From positions 1 to 17,988 of the forward strand of contig JAGFNK010000938.1 of the NCBI GenBank assembly GCA_025769875.1: 17,988 nucleotides of DNA, read 5' to 3'. The translations under genes and the position numbers were made by a program. How positions within the stretch are numbered: position 1 is the first letter of the stretch; each line of letters starts with the position of its first letter. The notes beneath the pieces were generated by a model. That model saw only the letters and a program-made list of their open reading frames with translations. It was not told the origin of the DNA and did no database searches. Below are positions 1 to 9,852 of this stretch, in pieces. The DNA comes from Russula earlei (lineage: Eukaryota; Basidiomycota; Agaricomycetes; Russulales; Russulaceae).

Positions 1-842
1 AAACCGGCCCAAAGTAAGCCAATGTTATCAGTAGATAAGATAAACAAGTGAACTGTAGAGAATGTAGTACCAAAGAGGAAGTTTCATCAAAGAAGAAAGA
101 AAAACATTGCAATCAAATTTTGGAGGTCATGTGCTTTGATCAACAGTGGGTCTTGTGTGATAGAACATCATGTTGATTGTAGGGCTGCACACTGTCCGTC
201 TGACAGGTAATGGCCATCAATATGATGGCCGTCTGATGGGTATGGCTGACCTGTCCCCATCTGTCATGTGTACTCACTGGATTGCTGATGGTATGGGACA
301 GGGACGGAGACAGCCATTGTACAGTAGATGGTATTACAATTAAGCAAACACGATGGACAGGAATGGATAAGTCCAGTCCACTAAAAGTCAACTCAGTGGT
401 CAATAAAGGTGAAATATATTGACCACTGAATTGACTCAGCTCAGATTACAAATTATTTTAAAACAATTGATTGATTTGTTGCCCTCTCCTCATGCATCAC
501 ATTATTGTAATATGTCAACCCAAACAATTAGAACTTAGTCAAATGCTTAAGAGAGGGCAGCTCAGTTCCCAAGTTATGTAACCTAAGATGCAACATGAGT
601 CACCCCGAATCACCAGGGGATCATATACACTTAATTTGCCTGATCAATTTAGCCTTAGCAGACTCAGATAAACTTAACACAATGGCGTATGTTAATACAT
701 GGATTTATATTGAATAAATTGAGACATAAAGTGCATCCACAAATATGACACCAAATTTTAAATAGGAATGGTCTACTCATTACATGGCAATAATTGGCTA
801 ATGGGGATCAATCGCCTCGATGACAGAGACTGACCACACAGA
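1..842. other. Stretch without a recognisable gene
   Basis: AT-rich sequence to the left of the first mobile element. Short open frames exist on both strands, but none has a composition or motif that supports a real protein. The only clear structure is the hairpin at 386-436. No transposon end, tRNA or coding exon was recognised. Confidence 0.5.
386..436. repeat. 20-bp inverted repeat (hairpin)
   Basis: The left arm at 386-405 and the right arm at 417-436 are reverse complements over 20 positions with one mismatch, separated by an 11-nt A-rich loop. The stem is too long to be expected by chance in this short region. It is not followed by a T-run, so a terminator role is not supported. A relic of a foldback element or a transcribed hairpin are both possible. 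Confidence 0.7.
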
Positions 843-1251
843 TTATTGCCATTTTCAGCACACTTGGCGGAGCTTGAATTCCACCCAAATCGGCACAGAA
901 ACCCCCTCAAACATGTGGGATGAATATCTCCCTCAAAACAGCTTCAATTCATATGACATTTATTGTCCCTGAATCGCCTGAATGAGGGCTAGGCAGCCAC
1001 ATTGTTTTCATGAGATTTGAGTGAGAATTGGTGGAGCTGGACTCAAGCCACCTCCACATGTGTATTAGATGAATTACAACTCAAAATCATGGTCTATATC
1101 TATTATTTTTCCCTCATGTTGTACCCATGGGCTGTCTTGAGGCAGCCTCATAGTGTTTTTGACTCAAGTGTTATGGTGTGCAACATTGTTTTCAGTGTGA
1201 TTCGAGTGATGGCCAGCCACTCATTGCCCCTCTTACCTCTCCATTCTGACC
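843..1251 (+). repeat. Left 409-bp inverted arm
   Basis: This is the reverse complement of 2968-3376, with scattered substitutions and small differences. It shares the landmarks TTGGCGGAGCTTGAATTC near the outer end and CCATTCTGACC at the inner end. Open frames inside it are not supported as genes. Confidence 0.85.
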
Positions 1252-2420
1252 TCGGTCAAGCATCTGGATGTGAGTGTTTTGAGCCTTTTGCATCTGAACT
1301 GAGGTGGTGGTGGCAGCTGCTTGTGCTGCTGGAAGGCACAAAGGCAGCAATTGGCAATGGTGATGATGGAAGAGGCGAAGGCAATGGGAGACAGAGGCGA
1401 TGTAGATGAGGACGGTGGTGATGAGATGGCGGCTGCATTGTGGTGGTGGTGGCGTGGTTGTCTCCATTGCAGGTGTTGGCAGCAGGTGTGGACAAGGAGC
1501 GGAGGCATAGGCAGTGAGCATGAGTTTGTAGACAGAGGGCGTAGGTGGCGAGGACTTGAGAAGGAGGATGCATGGGGCAGCTTGCGTGGGGGTGGCAATT
1601 GTTGTCTTGTGACGGTGGTGGCGGGGTCATCTCCACTGCAGGTGTCAGCAGCAGATGTGGGTGAGAGTGCATGAATGGACAGGGAGGCAATGTGGGAGGC
1701 GGCATGTGGTGTGCTGTTGGTGTTGGCTGCTGCTTCGCCTGTGGCGGCGGTGTGGTGGTGGCTTCTGCTCCTGTTGTGGCATGTTGTGGCTAAGTTCATG
1801 GCCAGGGCCTTCTTGGGCTTCTGGGGTGGTGCTGGTGACGAGAGGTGGTGATGGTGCTGCAGTGCTGGTGTTGCGCGAAACTACTACTAAGGCGGCTGGC
1901 GCTGAGACAAAGGCTGAGGGTGAGACCAGGAAGGTGGTGGCAAACAGAGCTGGGGTGATGACGTAGGCAGATGGAGCGGAGGCAATGATGGAGGGCATGG
2001 CAGTGGACAGTGGGGATGGAGCAATGGCTGGGACTAATTGTGGAACAGCGGCGGATGAGGTGACAGACAAGACTGAGGATGATGAGACAACTGAGGGCGT
2101 GGGAGCGGATGAGATGAAGGTGGGGGTGGCAGACAAGGCTGCAAGGGCTGAAGTGGTGGGCAGTGCTAAAATGTTGGTGGGTGAGGCTGAGGCTAAGGTG
2201 GTGGGGACAGATGAGGTGGTGACGATGGTGGATGCAGGCGATGCTGGGATGGTGGAGGCAGGTGGGGCTGGTGAGACGAAGATAGCAGCAGTGAATGAAG
2301 TGACAGGAATGGCGGATGAGGTGGGAACCGCAGGGGCGATGGGAGTGGGTGACATGAAGGCAATGATGGGCGATGCAGGGACAACAGCGGGAGCTGGTGT
2401 GGGCATGGGGTAGATGTAAT
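1252..2420 (-). repeat. Low-complexity, strongly strand-skewed tract
   Basis: The plus strand is very G-rich and C-poor, built of GGTGG, GATGG and GGCAG-like units; the minus strand is correspondingly C/A-rich. On the minus strand the part from 2420 down to about 1850 encodes an Ala/Pro/Ser/Thr/Val-rich tail of the gag-like protein. Below that, several overlapping frames stay open only because of the skew, so they are not annotated as genes. The skew probably arose by slippage-driven expansion of a Pro/Ala-rich coding tail. Confidence 0.6.
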
Positions 2421-2898
2421 CGTCTTCATTTTCATCTTCATTGCAAGAACTGAGTTTGCATTCCCACTGAATGTTGCAAGGACGCTGAGAGAATATCTTG
2501 ACTAGTGTGTTGAACACTTCTCAGAAATCGACAAAGTGCCTCTGCTCTTCATTCATGCACCAGGGGCCAAGATGTTGGGAGACCATCTGGCAGTCATCCG
2601 GGTGGAGTCCAAGCCAGAATGACTCATTGCAATCTTTGTAGCACAGTTGGTGTGCATGGATGAGGGGACTGCAGATTGCCCTGAAACTCTGGTAGTATTC
2701 ATCTATGTCTTCCCAGTCACACATGCGGAGTCTTGACAAGGAGGCAATAAGGTCCTTCAGATCCCACTTGAGCTTGAGGTATTCTAACAGAGTTGGCATG
2801 CTGATGGCGGAGTGTGGCATGTGATGAAGACTGATGGTGGGTTGACGCAGGCAGTGTGACTGGCATGGCTGCAACTGCAGGTGTGGAGGGCCAAACAT
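1645..2898 (-). pseudogene. Gag-like retroelement protein, decayed
   Basis: The minus-strand frame from ATG at 2898 runs to 1645 with a single in-frame TGA at 2521-2523; the codon context is that of CGA changed to TGA. The first ~125 residues (2898-2524) resemble the helical gag-like domain of basidiomycete LTR elements: a WDLKDLI segment, then DIDEYYQSF, then the sequence around FWLGLHPDDC, followed after the stop by EVFNTLVKIF. An acidic EDENEDD patch follows, then more than 150 residues very rich in Ala, Pro, Ser, Thr and Val. No zinc knuckle, protease or polymerase follows. A TAA lies just upstream of the ATG, and another frame is open from 3130 to 2717, so the N-terminus may have been lost to a frameshift near 2800-2880. 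Assignment to the gag family is by pattern recall and moderately certain. Confidence 0.55.
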
Positions 2899-2967
2899 GA
2901 GTTAGAAGGGAGTGGCACAACTGATGCAGCTGAGACAGTGGGCATGGTGGGAATGAGGGCAAAGGAT

Positions 2968-3376
2968 GGTCAGAATGGAGAGGTGAGAGGGGCAATGAGT
3001 GGCTGGCCATGACTCCAATCGCACTGGAAACAATGTTGCACACCACAACACTTGAGTCAAAAACACTATGGGGCTGCCTCAAGACAGCCCATGGGTACAA
3101 CATGAGGGAAAAATAATAGATATAGACCACGATTTTGAGTTGTAATTCATCTAATACACATGTGGAGGTGGCTTGAGTCTAGCTCCACCAATTCTCACTC
3201 AAATCTCATGAAAACAATGGGGCTGTCTAGCCCTCATTTAGGTGATTCAGGGACAATAAGTTTTATATGAATTGAAGCTGTTTTGAGGGAGATATTCATC
3301 CCGCACATTTGAGGGGGTTTCTGCACCGATTTGGGTGGAATTCAAGCTCCGCCAAGTGCGCTGAAAACGGCAATAA
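2968..3376 (-). repeat. Right 409-bp inverted arm
   Basis: This is the inverted partner of 843-1251. Read on the minus strand it lies immediately upstream of the gag-like frame and contains an AT-rich TATATC stretch (around 3118-3124), so it could supply the promoter of that gene. That role is inference only. Confidence 0.85.
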
Positions 3377-3479
3377 GTTTGAAGCATCATATCATAGTAA
3401 ATCTACAAGGACTGTATCAACCATGGAACATATTGACATTGTCATGAACAACCTGTTATGGTACATGCTATATCATATA

Positions 3480-4166
3480 TCAATCCTGTGAAGTCCTGGA
3501 GTCAGAGCAGTGATGAGTCATAGCAATAGGTGGGAGTGGAGGGGGGACATACAGTACATCCTGCTCAGATTTGCAGTCAATGGCAATGATGTCCTGCTCT
3601 GCGTGACATAGTGGGGTTGAGGGGTCTTGATGAGCGATGGTTGTGAGGCGCAGGCATTTATGCTGTCCAGATGAGCATGATGGGGAGGCGGGAGTGCAGC
3701 CCACAGTCTTGCGTGGCTGATCGACGACACGATCCACAAGGGCGCACTGTCATTCGTTGCACGTGTCAAGGCTCTCCTTCAGCTTTGTTCGCGCATTTCT
3801 GAGTTCCTGACACAGCACCGTGAGCTCTTTGAGGAAGTCGTCCCACTCCTGTTTGAGATGATCAATCCTTCCCTGGAAAGGACAAGAAGCAGTGTGGTCA
3901 CAGGCTTGATATGCAGAGTCCAGCGACTTTTCTTCTTCAGACTTTTCTTCATCATCCATTGTAGCTGCGAGGTGATGCTCCTGCCACCTCTGGCAAGGAA
4001 TGCAGTGGGACAGATGTGTGATGATGTGCAGCCTTTCGTTGTATCTCCAAGTCCAAGTCAAAGGCTTATGATAATAAGTCTTTTGGCTGCTTCTGCCAAA
4101 TGGGGACCATGACGTGGACATAAAACCACCATGTCTGTGAACAAGAATTTTTTTGGCTTTGGACAT
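3480..4166 (-). pseudogene. Unrecognised protein with a charged helical segment, one stop
   Basis: The minus-strand frame from ATG at 4166 to 3480 (about 228 codons) is broken once, by TGA at 3750-3752 in a context fitting CGA-to-TGA decay; the same frame continues open on both sides. The middle is strongly charged and likely coiled-coil: an acidic DDEEKSEEEKS run, then a CPFQGRIDHLKQEWDDFLKEL segment and further Leu/Glu/Lys-rich helix. The tail after the stop is Pro/Ser/Cys-rich. An internal Met just before the acidic run may be the true start. No family was recognised. It lies between the long-TIR element and solo LTR A. Confidence 0.45.
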
Positions 4167-4317
4167 GTCTGAGAAGGGACCTCAAAATGGAGAGCTGCGA
4201 GGAGATGTGCACAAAAAAACGGTGGGGGTGGGATTTATGTATTGAGCTCCCACCCGCTTATATGTTGTTCCTGCCATGCTTCCTGTGTTATCACTCAAGC
4301 TGAATAGATTTGAGTGA

Positions 4318-4390
4318 GCTGAGCCACTGATTGGCTTGTGGCTAAGTGGGCTAGTTAGCCACTCGAGCCTGCTCGAGCCACAGGCTCAGA
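4318..4390. repeat. Cluster of short nested inverted repeats
   Basis: Within about 70 bp there are complementary pairs: GAGCC (4321-4325) with GGCTC (4383-4387), GTGGCT (4338-4343) with AGCCAC (4376-4381), an imperfect AGTGG/CCACT palindrome at 4345-4363, and two CTCGAG sites at 4362-4367 and 4372-4377. Together they could fold into one branched hairpin. It may be the relic of a small foldback element; no target duplication was seen. Confidence 0.4.
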
Positions 4391-4450
4391 TCTAAATCAG
4401 GCAGGGGCAGTTGTCGCAACGGGGCAGTCTTCCCTGCGTATGATAAGATC

Positions 4451-5412
4451 TGTCATGAACCATTCTCCGGAGAGGGCCCTTGAAGGACCCTTCCTTATAG
4501 GAGGAAACCAGCCTCTATGGTGTCACCCTGTTCACACGAGCAAAAGGGGTGAGTAGAGGTGTCCACAATATCGCGCGCGCATTGTTGCGCGAGCGATTCT
4601 CGGCACAATCGACATACAGCAAGCCCCACTTAAAGGCAACCCTTCTAACAGCAAAGGACAGTATTAGGGCCTTCCTAAGGACCCTTTGGAACGACCCTAG
4701 GAGCTCTACAGTAGGCACTAACCTAGTATCAAAGGCCCTACAATGCGTTATTAGACCAACTCTAATAACTATAGAACGAACTATAAGGCAATACTAAGGA
4801 CCTTAATAGAAGTATTAGGGTCGACTCTAAGGGACCCTAATAGAGCTATATAAGGGCCTTATAAGATAACACTATTCCCTGACCAAACTACAAGTCCTCA
4901 AATGACCGGCCCTAAACTAGCTAACAGGAAATGAATCAGGTGCTCGCACGTGCACTAAAGCAGTGAACACGTGGATAATGGAAGCTCTTACTCATCAAGA
5001 GAAGCCTTCTTACTCAGCAGCTTACTGAGCATGACTGAGCATGCTCAGTAAGCGTCCTCTGACTTCTTACTCATCACTCTATTGTGCTTGATAACAAGGT
5101 TATGACTTGTTCCCTATTTAGCAGTTCTCTTGTAGTATATAAGCGCCCAATAAAGTAGCGGACAGTCCTCAGACTGTCCATTTGTTTACGGCACTCTCTA
5201 TCTCTGGGATACTCCTTTAAGGACCGTCCCCTTGTGACTATCCTGGCCTCTTCCCTGCATGACTGCTCGACTCTCACAGTAACAGTGCCTCTCTGGTACC
5301 TGTTACTACTCTGGACTCTACTCTTTGCCCACGCGGTCTTGGACGTCTATCGACTTGTCTTTGAGCTTATCCCTCGCTCTTGAACTGGATAGTTCAACAG
5401 TGAGTCTTGACA
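4451..5412 (-). mobile_element. Solo LTR copy A (962 bp, inverted)
   Basis: This is the reverse complement of the LTR at 11150-12110, with ends TGTCA...TGACA in the LTR sense. No internal retroelement sequence adjoins either end, so it is a solo LTR or an LTR left at a rearrangement. The flanking pentamers (AGATC at 4446-4450 and CATAC at 5413-5417) do not match, unlike copy C. A CpG-rich patch at 4571-4610 is still CpG-dense. Open frames inside it belong to the LTR and are not genes. Confidence 0.85.
5021..5052. repeat. 13-bp palindrome inside solo LTR A
   Basis: Arms CTTACTGAGCATG and CATGCTCAGTAAG are separated by a 6-nt spacer. Perfect counterparts lie in copies B (7446-7477) and C (11510-11541), so the structure belongs to the LTR and has been kept in all three copies. 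Confidence 0.8.
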
Positions 5413-5850
5413 CATACTCTCTCCTGAAAAGATTTGAGCATGATAATTGCGCCCTGCACAAGTTGGTTATACTCTAATTTTAGGGTAGAGTCCACTTTCC
5501 CATCCATGCTCTTGCTCAAGGACATTCTTGAGCACATATCCCCCACGTCTGATGCGACCGACCTCTCCTGAGGGCTTGGGTATGAGTGGTGAAGATGGCA
5601 TTGTTGGCGTCAGTGGCGATGGAGGTGCGGAGATGGACATTCCACTGGCATGACTATTTTCCGATGTTGGGAACACATGCATCATGGCATGAGGCAGTGG
5701 AGGAACCAACTCTGGACTGAATTGGCATCTCATTGTTCCCGGTGAGAAGTGAGGGAGGAAGTGGCGATGATGGCAGTGAGGACGTATGCAAGGCATGAGG
5801 AAAGATAGTAATTAATGTGAGAAGTACTGATATTTTAAATAGTGTCACCT
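5413..5850 (-). pseudogene. Fragment of an unrecognised gene with a GEVGR-RRGGY motif
   Basis: A minus-strand frame with ATG at 5794-5796 gives a Pro/Ser-rich start, then SGEVGRIRRGGYVLKNVLEQ and a stop (5467-5469). A neighbouring frame stays open through KLEYNQLVQGAIIMLKSFQ up to the boundary of solo LTR A, so a frameshift or small intron near 5480-5500 is likely. A Gly-rich GE(V)GR...RGGY...W pattern is, as I recall it, common in uncharacterised basidiomycete proteins, but no function is known to me. The gene is cut off by the LTR at 5412, and no continuation was recognised on the far side. Confidence 0.4.
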
Positions 5851-6000
5851 ACCTGGTTTGTTCTTGAAGCTCAGAAATACAACCACTCATGAAAAACAAG
5901 GGACAAAACATAATGCAATAGAAGTGTTGTAGGGCTGCGATGATCCCTGGTTACTGGTCATTTGTTTGAGAGAATAGAAAAAGAAAATGAGCATCAAGAG

Positions 6001-6515
6001 GATAAAGAGGAAACAACGAAGCCCATTAGGGTACATGACATGCAGAACTGAGACCCATGAAACAAGATCATCACAAAAATTGATGTACAAGGTGTCAATT
6101 CGTTCAAGAAGAGATAGCGCTGAGGAATGGCTTCATATTTGGCAGTTAAAACCCACCATACGGAGGTGCATTACACCATAGAATTGCCATCATGCCTGCC
6201 TGCTACTGTGCTTACTTTGGCTGCAAAGGCAAACTTGTTGACAATAAGACCAAAAAGTGTCATGGGGAATTTGATGCCTCACAATCTTATCACAACCTTA
6301 ATAAGGCATGCTGTCAACTTTGATATTCCTTATGTAGCATGTCTGATTAATTTTGTGACAGCCCAATGCAAACACAGATCATCGCATATGCATCCAGAAT
6401 GACCCATTTGAACAATCCAAAACAATTTCTGGATCATTGCCACACATTGACGAGTTGGGGACCACATGCAATGTGGGATCATGCCAGGGGCATGTGAGAT
6501 GCCATCAAATTAGCA
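6001..6515 (+). pseudogene. Unrecognised decayed gene with many CGA-to-TGA stops
   Basis: One plus-strand frame reads as protein-like sequence over about 170 codons but is punctured by TGA at 6049, 6058, 6121, 6400, 6409 and 6448 and by TAG at 6115 and 6511. The longest open part (ATG 6127 to 6402) includes VHYTIELPSCLPATVL, NLMPHNLITTL and FDIPYVACLINFVTAQ, which look like a folded globular domain. Nearly all stops are TGA, as expected if arginine CGA codons lost their C by CpG decay. No family was recognised. The downstream frame starting at 6536 may be a later exon of the same gene, reached by an intron or frameshift. Confidence 0.45.
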
Positions 6516-6535
6516 CCCCAGGATGAATATCACTT

Positions 6536-7079
6536 ATGACTTCTGACCCCAAAACACTGAATTCCTTGGTTGAGCTGGAGAAGAGGGCCATTTCTCAAAG
6601 CCAGGCCACACTGTCATTGAAAAGTCAAGCCCTGGCATCACCTACCAGAGCATTGCTTAATGTGATCAAAATGCACCAAACAAACATGGAGACAACATTG
6701 GCAGCCATCAATATGCTCTGGTTTCCAGTTGGTTCACTAGGAATGACCATGAAGGAAGGCCTGAAGATGTACTTACAGAAGAATATTGAGGACGTGAACA
6801 ACTTGAAAGGAGTACTCCTTGCTGACACAGGCAAGTTGGTCTCAACATGGAGGATAATTGGCGCAGAACCACCGAGTGAGGATCTCAGCTGTGGACATAT
6901 GCACACACTGACATTAGCAACAGATGAATTCATTCGCAACTTGGCAGAATGTGACTCACTCCTACTGCGAAGTCTGTTTGAACTGCTTGTCCAGGACACT
7001 CTGGACCACTCAACTCGAAAGTTGAGCAACATCAGGCTCAAATCACTTAAGGAGGTCATCAGAAAGTCAAGGGCCAGCT
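6536..7079 (+). pseudogene. Unrecognised mostly helical protein, truncated by solo LTR B
   Basis: ATG at 6536 opens 181 codons without a stop up to the start of solo LTR B at 7080. The predicted product is Leu/Ser/Lys-rich and largely helical, for example around ELEKRAISQSQATLSLKSQA and FIRNLAECDSLLLRSLFELL, with no signal peptide or membrane segment. The same frame runs on into the LTR to a stop at 7382-7384, so any product made today would carry about 100 LTR-encoded residues unrelated to the original protein. The sequence right of the LTR is part of a different gene, so the original 3' end is missing. No family was recognised. Confidence 0.45.
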
Positions 7080-8048
7080 TGTCAAGACTCACTGTTAAAC
7101 TATCCAGTTCAAGAGCGAGGGATAAGCTTGAAGACGAGTCGATAGACTGTCCAAGACCACGTGGGCAAGGAAGTAGAGTCCAGAGTAGTAACAAATACCA
7201 GAGAGGTACTGTTACTGTGAGAGTACGAGCAATCACAGCAGGGAAGGAGGCCAGGATAGTCACAAGGGGACGGTCCTTAAAGGAGTATCCCAGGGATGGA
7301 GAGTGCCGTAAACAAATGGACAGTCTGAGGACTGTCCGCTACTTTATTGAGCTGCTTATATACTACAAGAGAACTGCTAAATAGGGAACAAGTCATAACC
7401 TTGTTATCAAGCACAATAGAGTGATGAGTAGAAAGTCGGAGGACGCTTACTGAGCATGCTCAGTCATGCTCAGTAAGCTGCTGAGTAAGAAGGCTTCTCT
7501 TGATGAGTAAGAGCTTCCATTGTCCACGTGTTCACTGCTTTAGTGCACGTGCGAAGCACCTGATTCATTTCCTGTTAGTTAGTTTAGGGCCGGTCCTTTG
7601 AGGACTTGTAGTTTGGTTAGGGAATAGTGTTATCTTATAAGGCCCTTATATAGTTCTATTAGGGTCCCTAGAGTCGACCCTAATACTCCTATTAAGGTCC
7701 TTAGTATTGCCTTATAGTTCGTTCTATAGTTATTAGAGTTGGTCTAATAACACGTTGTAGGGCCTTTGATACTAGGTTAGTGCCTGTTGTAGAGCTCTTA
7801 GGGTCGTTCCAAAAGGGTCCTTAGGAAGGCCCTAATACTGTCTTTTGTTGCTAGAAGGGTTGCCTTAAGTGGGGCTTGCTGTATGTCGATTGTGCCGAGA
7901 ATTGCTCGCGCAACAATGCGCGCGCGATATTGTGGACACCTCTACTCACCCCTTTTGCTCGTGTGAACAGGGTGACACCATAGAGGCTGGGTTTCCTCCT
8001 ATAAGGAAGGGTCCTTCAAGGGCCCTCTCCAGAGAATGGTTCATGACA
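7080..8048 (+). mobile_element. Solo LTR copy B (969 bp)
   Basis: This closely matches the LTR at 11150-12110 and the inverted copy at 4451-5412, with ends TGTCAAGACT...TTCATGACA. The flanking pentamers CAGCT (7075-7079) and ATGTC (8049-8053) do not match, and the left and right neighbours belong to different genes, so it probably marks a rearrangement or deletion breakpoint. It contains the palindrome and TATA-like site found in the other copies. Confidence 0.85.
7356..7362 (+). promoter_or_regulatory. TATA-like box in solo LTR B
   Basis: TTATATA lies about 276 bp into the LTR, just after the palindromic GGACAGTC-TGAG-GACTGTCC motif (7318-7337). The same arrangement recurs in copy C (11420-11426) and, inverted, in copy A. 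A retroelement promoter is the natural reading; use is unproven. Confidence 0.45.
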
Positions 8049-9578
8049 ATGTCAGACTTAGAAGCCACAAGAAAGATGCTACTGCATACCAGGCCCAAGT
8101 CTGTTGATCTGACAACGTTATCAGTTGACGTGCTGAAGAAGATCTAATCAAGTGCATTAAGGTATGAGACATACTTGTATCTCACTACATATGCTCATAT
8201 GGGGGAGTGATTTAGGAATCCCTCTCAAATCGGGTGAGCTCTTCTGTCTCGGACATTGTTGGCAAAGGCATTGTAAAGGAGATCGCTAAACAACAGAGGG
8301 GTTTGAAGACATTGCAAGGAGTGGGGATTTCTCCGAACGACTTGAAGGTTATTTGGGATGACATAGTGGCTACTACATGCCCTCACTGGCATGCAGCCCC
8401 TCCTACTAATTTAGGGCAGGTATCACATGGTAAGCTGAAGGCTGATGAATGGAGATTGTGCTTCGAGTTCGACATTCCAGTGTTGCTGCTTCGAATTGAG
8501 ACACTGCGACATGCATCAGGGGTGCAGGTGGACAAATACAGGGCAAAACTGGTGCAGAGTACTTTCCTACTTGCCACTGCGATCAGATGGGCAATGTCTC
8601 AACATATATCAGCCAAGCACATCGAAAAATATAAGAAGACCATGAAAAGTTACCTTAAAATGCTGAGGGAGCTCCGACCCACCCAGCGTTTCTGCCCCAA
8701 CCATCTCAATGCCCTCCTTGTCGGCAATTACCTTCGTTTATATGGCCCTGTTCAGGGCTGGTGGATGTTTCCATTCAAAAGGGTCATACGTGATTTGCAG
8801 TGCTCAAACATGAACAATAAGCCAGGTACATGAGACTCCTTTCCTCTGGTTGCAACACACTTACAAGAAACAAAGGCAAAATGGAGAAGGGTATGTTTGT
8901 GGCCTTCTCTGCCAAGTTGACCATGCAGGCAACTATTCAATGTTTACGCTGTCTGGATGCATGGAAAGATAGCATCACAATCAGGGAACATCCATTCGGC
9001 AGTAAGAAAACAGGTACACACTCGACTAAGATACTTTGGGACAGGGAGATGACAGCCACATAGATGAATCCTCGAAGGTGGCTACACCGAGATTAAGGCC
9101 ACTAAGTGATGTTATTAATGATGCAATGAACAAGTACAAGAGCGATCTGCAATGTGAATTGGGGAATTTTCAGGATGGAACCAACTTCCAGGACAGGGTG
9201 ACAATTTACGGCTGTGAATTTACAACTTATCACACATCAAAGAGACATGGTGTCATTTTCTTCCAAGACACAGGTAGTGCTGATTCCCTGGTTCTGGGAA
9301 TCGTCCGCGCAATATTCCTTATACAGGATAGCAAAGAAAAGCTATTCCTAGCTGTTCACCGCTATCTTGCACCTCAAACATCTCTTCCAAACCCTTTCAC
9401 ACATTACCCAGATTTCGGTGCAAATCTGTGGTCATTGGAGACACAGAAAGAAGTAACAATAGTGCCAGGAAATCATGACATCTACCATGCTATTTACCGA
9501 GACTGGGACCACCAGATCCTGGTGATGAAACCGTTGACCCAAGTCTGTCATGTCATCTTGATTGGAAATCACAACTGA
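8049..9578 (+). CDS. CACTA (En/Spm) Tnp2-type transposase, C-terminal part
   Basis: Three predicted introns give one open frame: 8162-8215 (GTATGA...TTTAG), 8826-8875 (GTACAT...AAAG) and 9014-9063 (GTACAC...ACTAAG...CATAG). The frame stays open from 8129 to TGA 9576-9578, 431 codons; upstream in the same frame are TGA codons at 8105 and 8126. The family is recognised from HGKLKADEW, the FCPNHLNALLVGNYLRLYGP run, GWWMFPFKRVIRDLQ and NNKPG joined across the second intron to KMEKGMFVAF, the DUF4218-like region of fungal Tnp2 proteins. A C-terminal FQD..SADSLVLGIV, FLAVHRYL and YPDFGANLW segment also fits. The catalytic N-terminal half is missing; the gene begins at the edge of solo LTR B, so it is truncated. 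Terminal CACTA repeats were not found. Tnp2 proteins cut and paste CACTA transposons. Confidence 0.7.
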
Positions 9579-9852
9579 CCATTAGTTTTCAGGACTTTTG
9601 ACAGGCCTCAGTGCCATTGAGACAAGCACTGCAGATCCCTCTAGTTCTTGACACTTGGATGTAACTTGGATGTAGTATATCATTTCATATCAAGTCACCC
9701 GACAACGATGATATGATGCGAATCCTTCATCACCCATATCTATGCCACACATACATTGCCCGCATCACATAGAACCTGTAAGGTACAGTAAGTAACGGAA
9801 GACACAAGAGGGAAAATCGCAATCTAACCATACTTGGACCAGAAATTTTGTC

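Larger units (their letters stand above)
843..3376. mobile_element. Element with 409-bp terminal inverted repeats carrying a gag-like gene
   Basis: Two inverted arms of equal length (843-1251 and 2968-3376) bound a unit of about 2.5 kb. Similarity stops abruptly at both outer and both inner edges, as expected for a discrete element. The outer termini read TTATTGCC / GGCAATAA. No long target duplication is visible; at most a TA is shared if the ends are set at TTGCC / GGCAA. The interior holds a decayed minus-strand gag-like reading frame. Differences between the arms often show TG in one and CA in the other, the pattern left by decay of an ancestral CG. It could be a long-TIR DNA transposon that captured a retroelement gene, or two inverted copies of one repeat around a gag fragment. 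Confidence 0.65.

Noticed and set aside
1233..1799. Long overlapping minus-strand frames rich in His, Ser and Pro
   Set aside because: Several frames are open at once because the tract is C/A-rich on that strand; none carries a domain.
843..3376. The 409-bp arms as LTRs of a retrotransposon
   Set aside because: They are inverted, not direct, and do not have clear TG...CA ends, a primer binding site or a polypurine tract.
4549..4797. Open frames of 60-100 codons inside the solo LTRs (also 7869-8147, 11709-12045, 11285-11488)
   Set aside because: They recur only because the LTR recurs, lie on both strands, and have no protein-like motif.
4451..8048. A single inversion between inverted solo LTRs A and B
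   Set aside because: Exchanging the inner flanks gives the pairs GTATG/ATGTC and AGATC/AGCTG, which also fail to match as target duplications, so one simple inversion does not explain the flanks.
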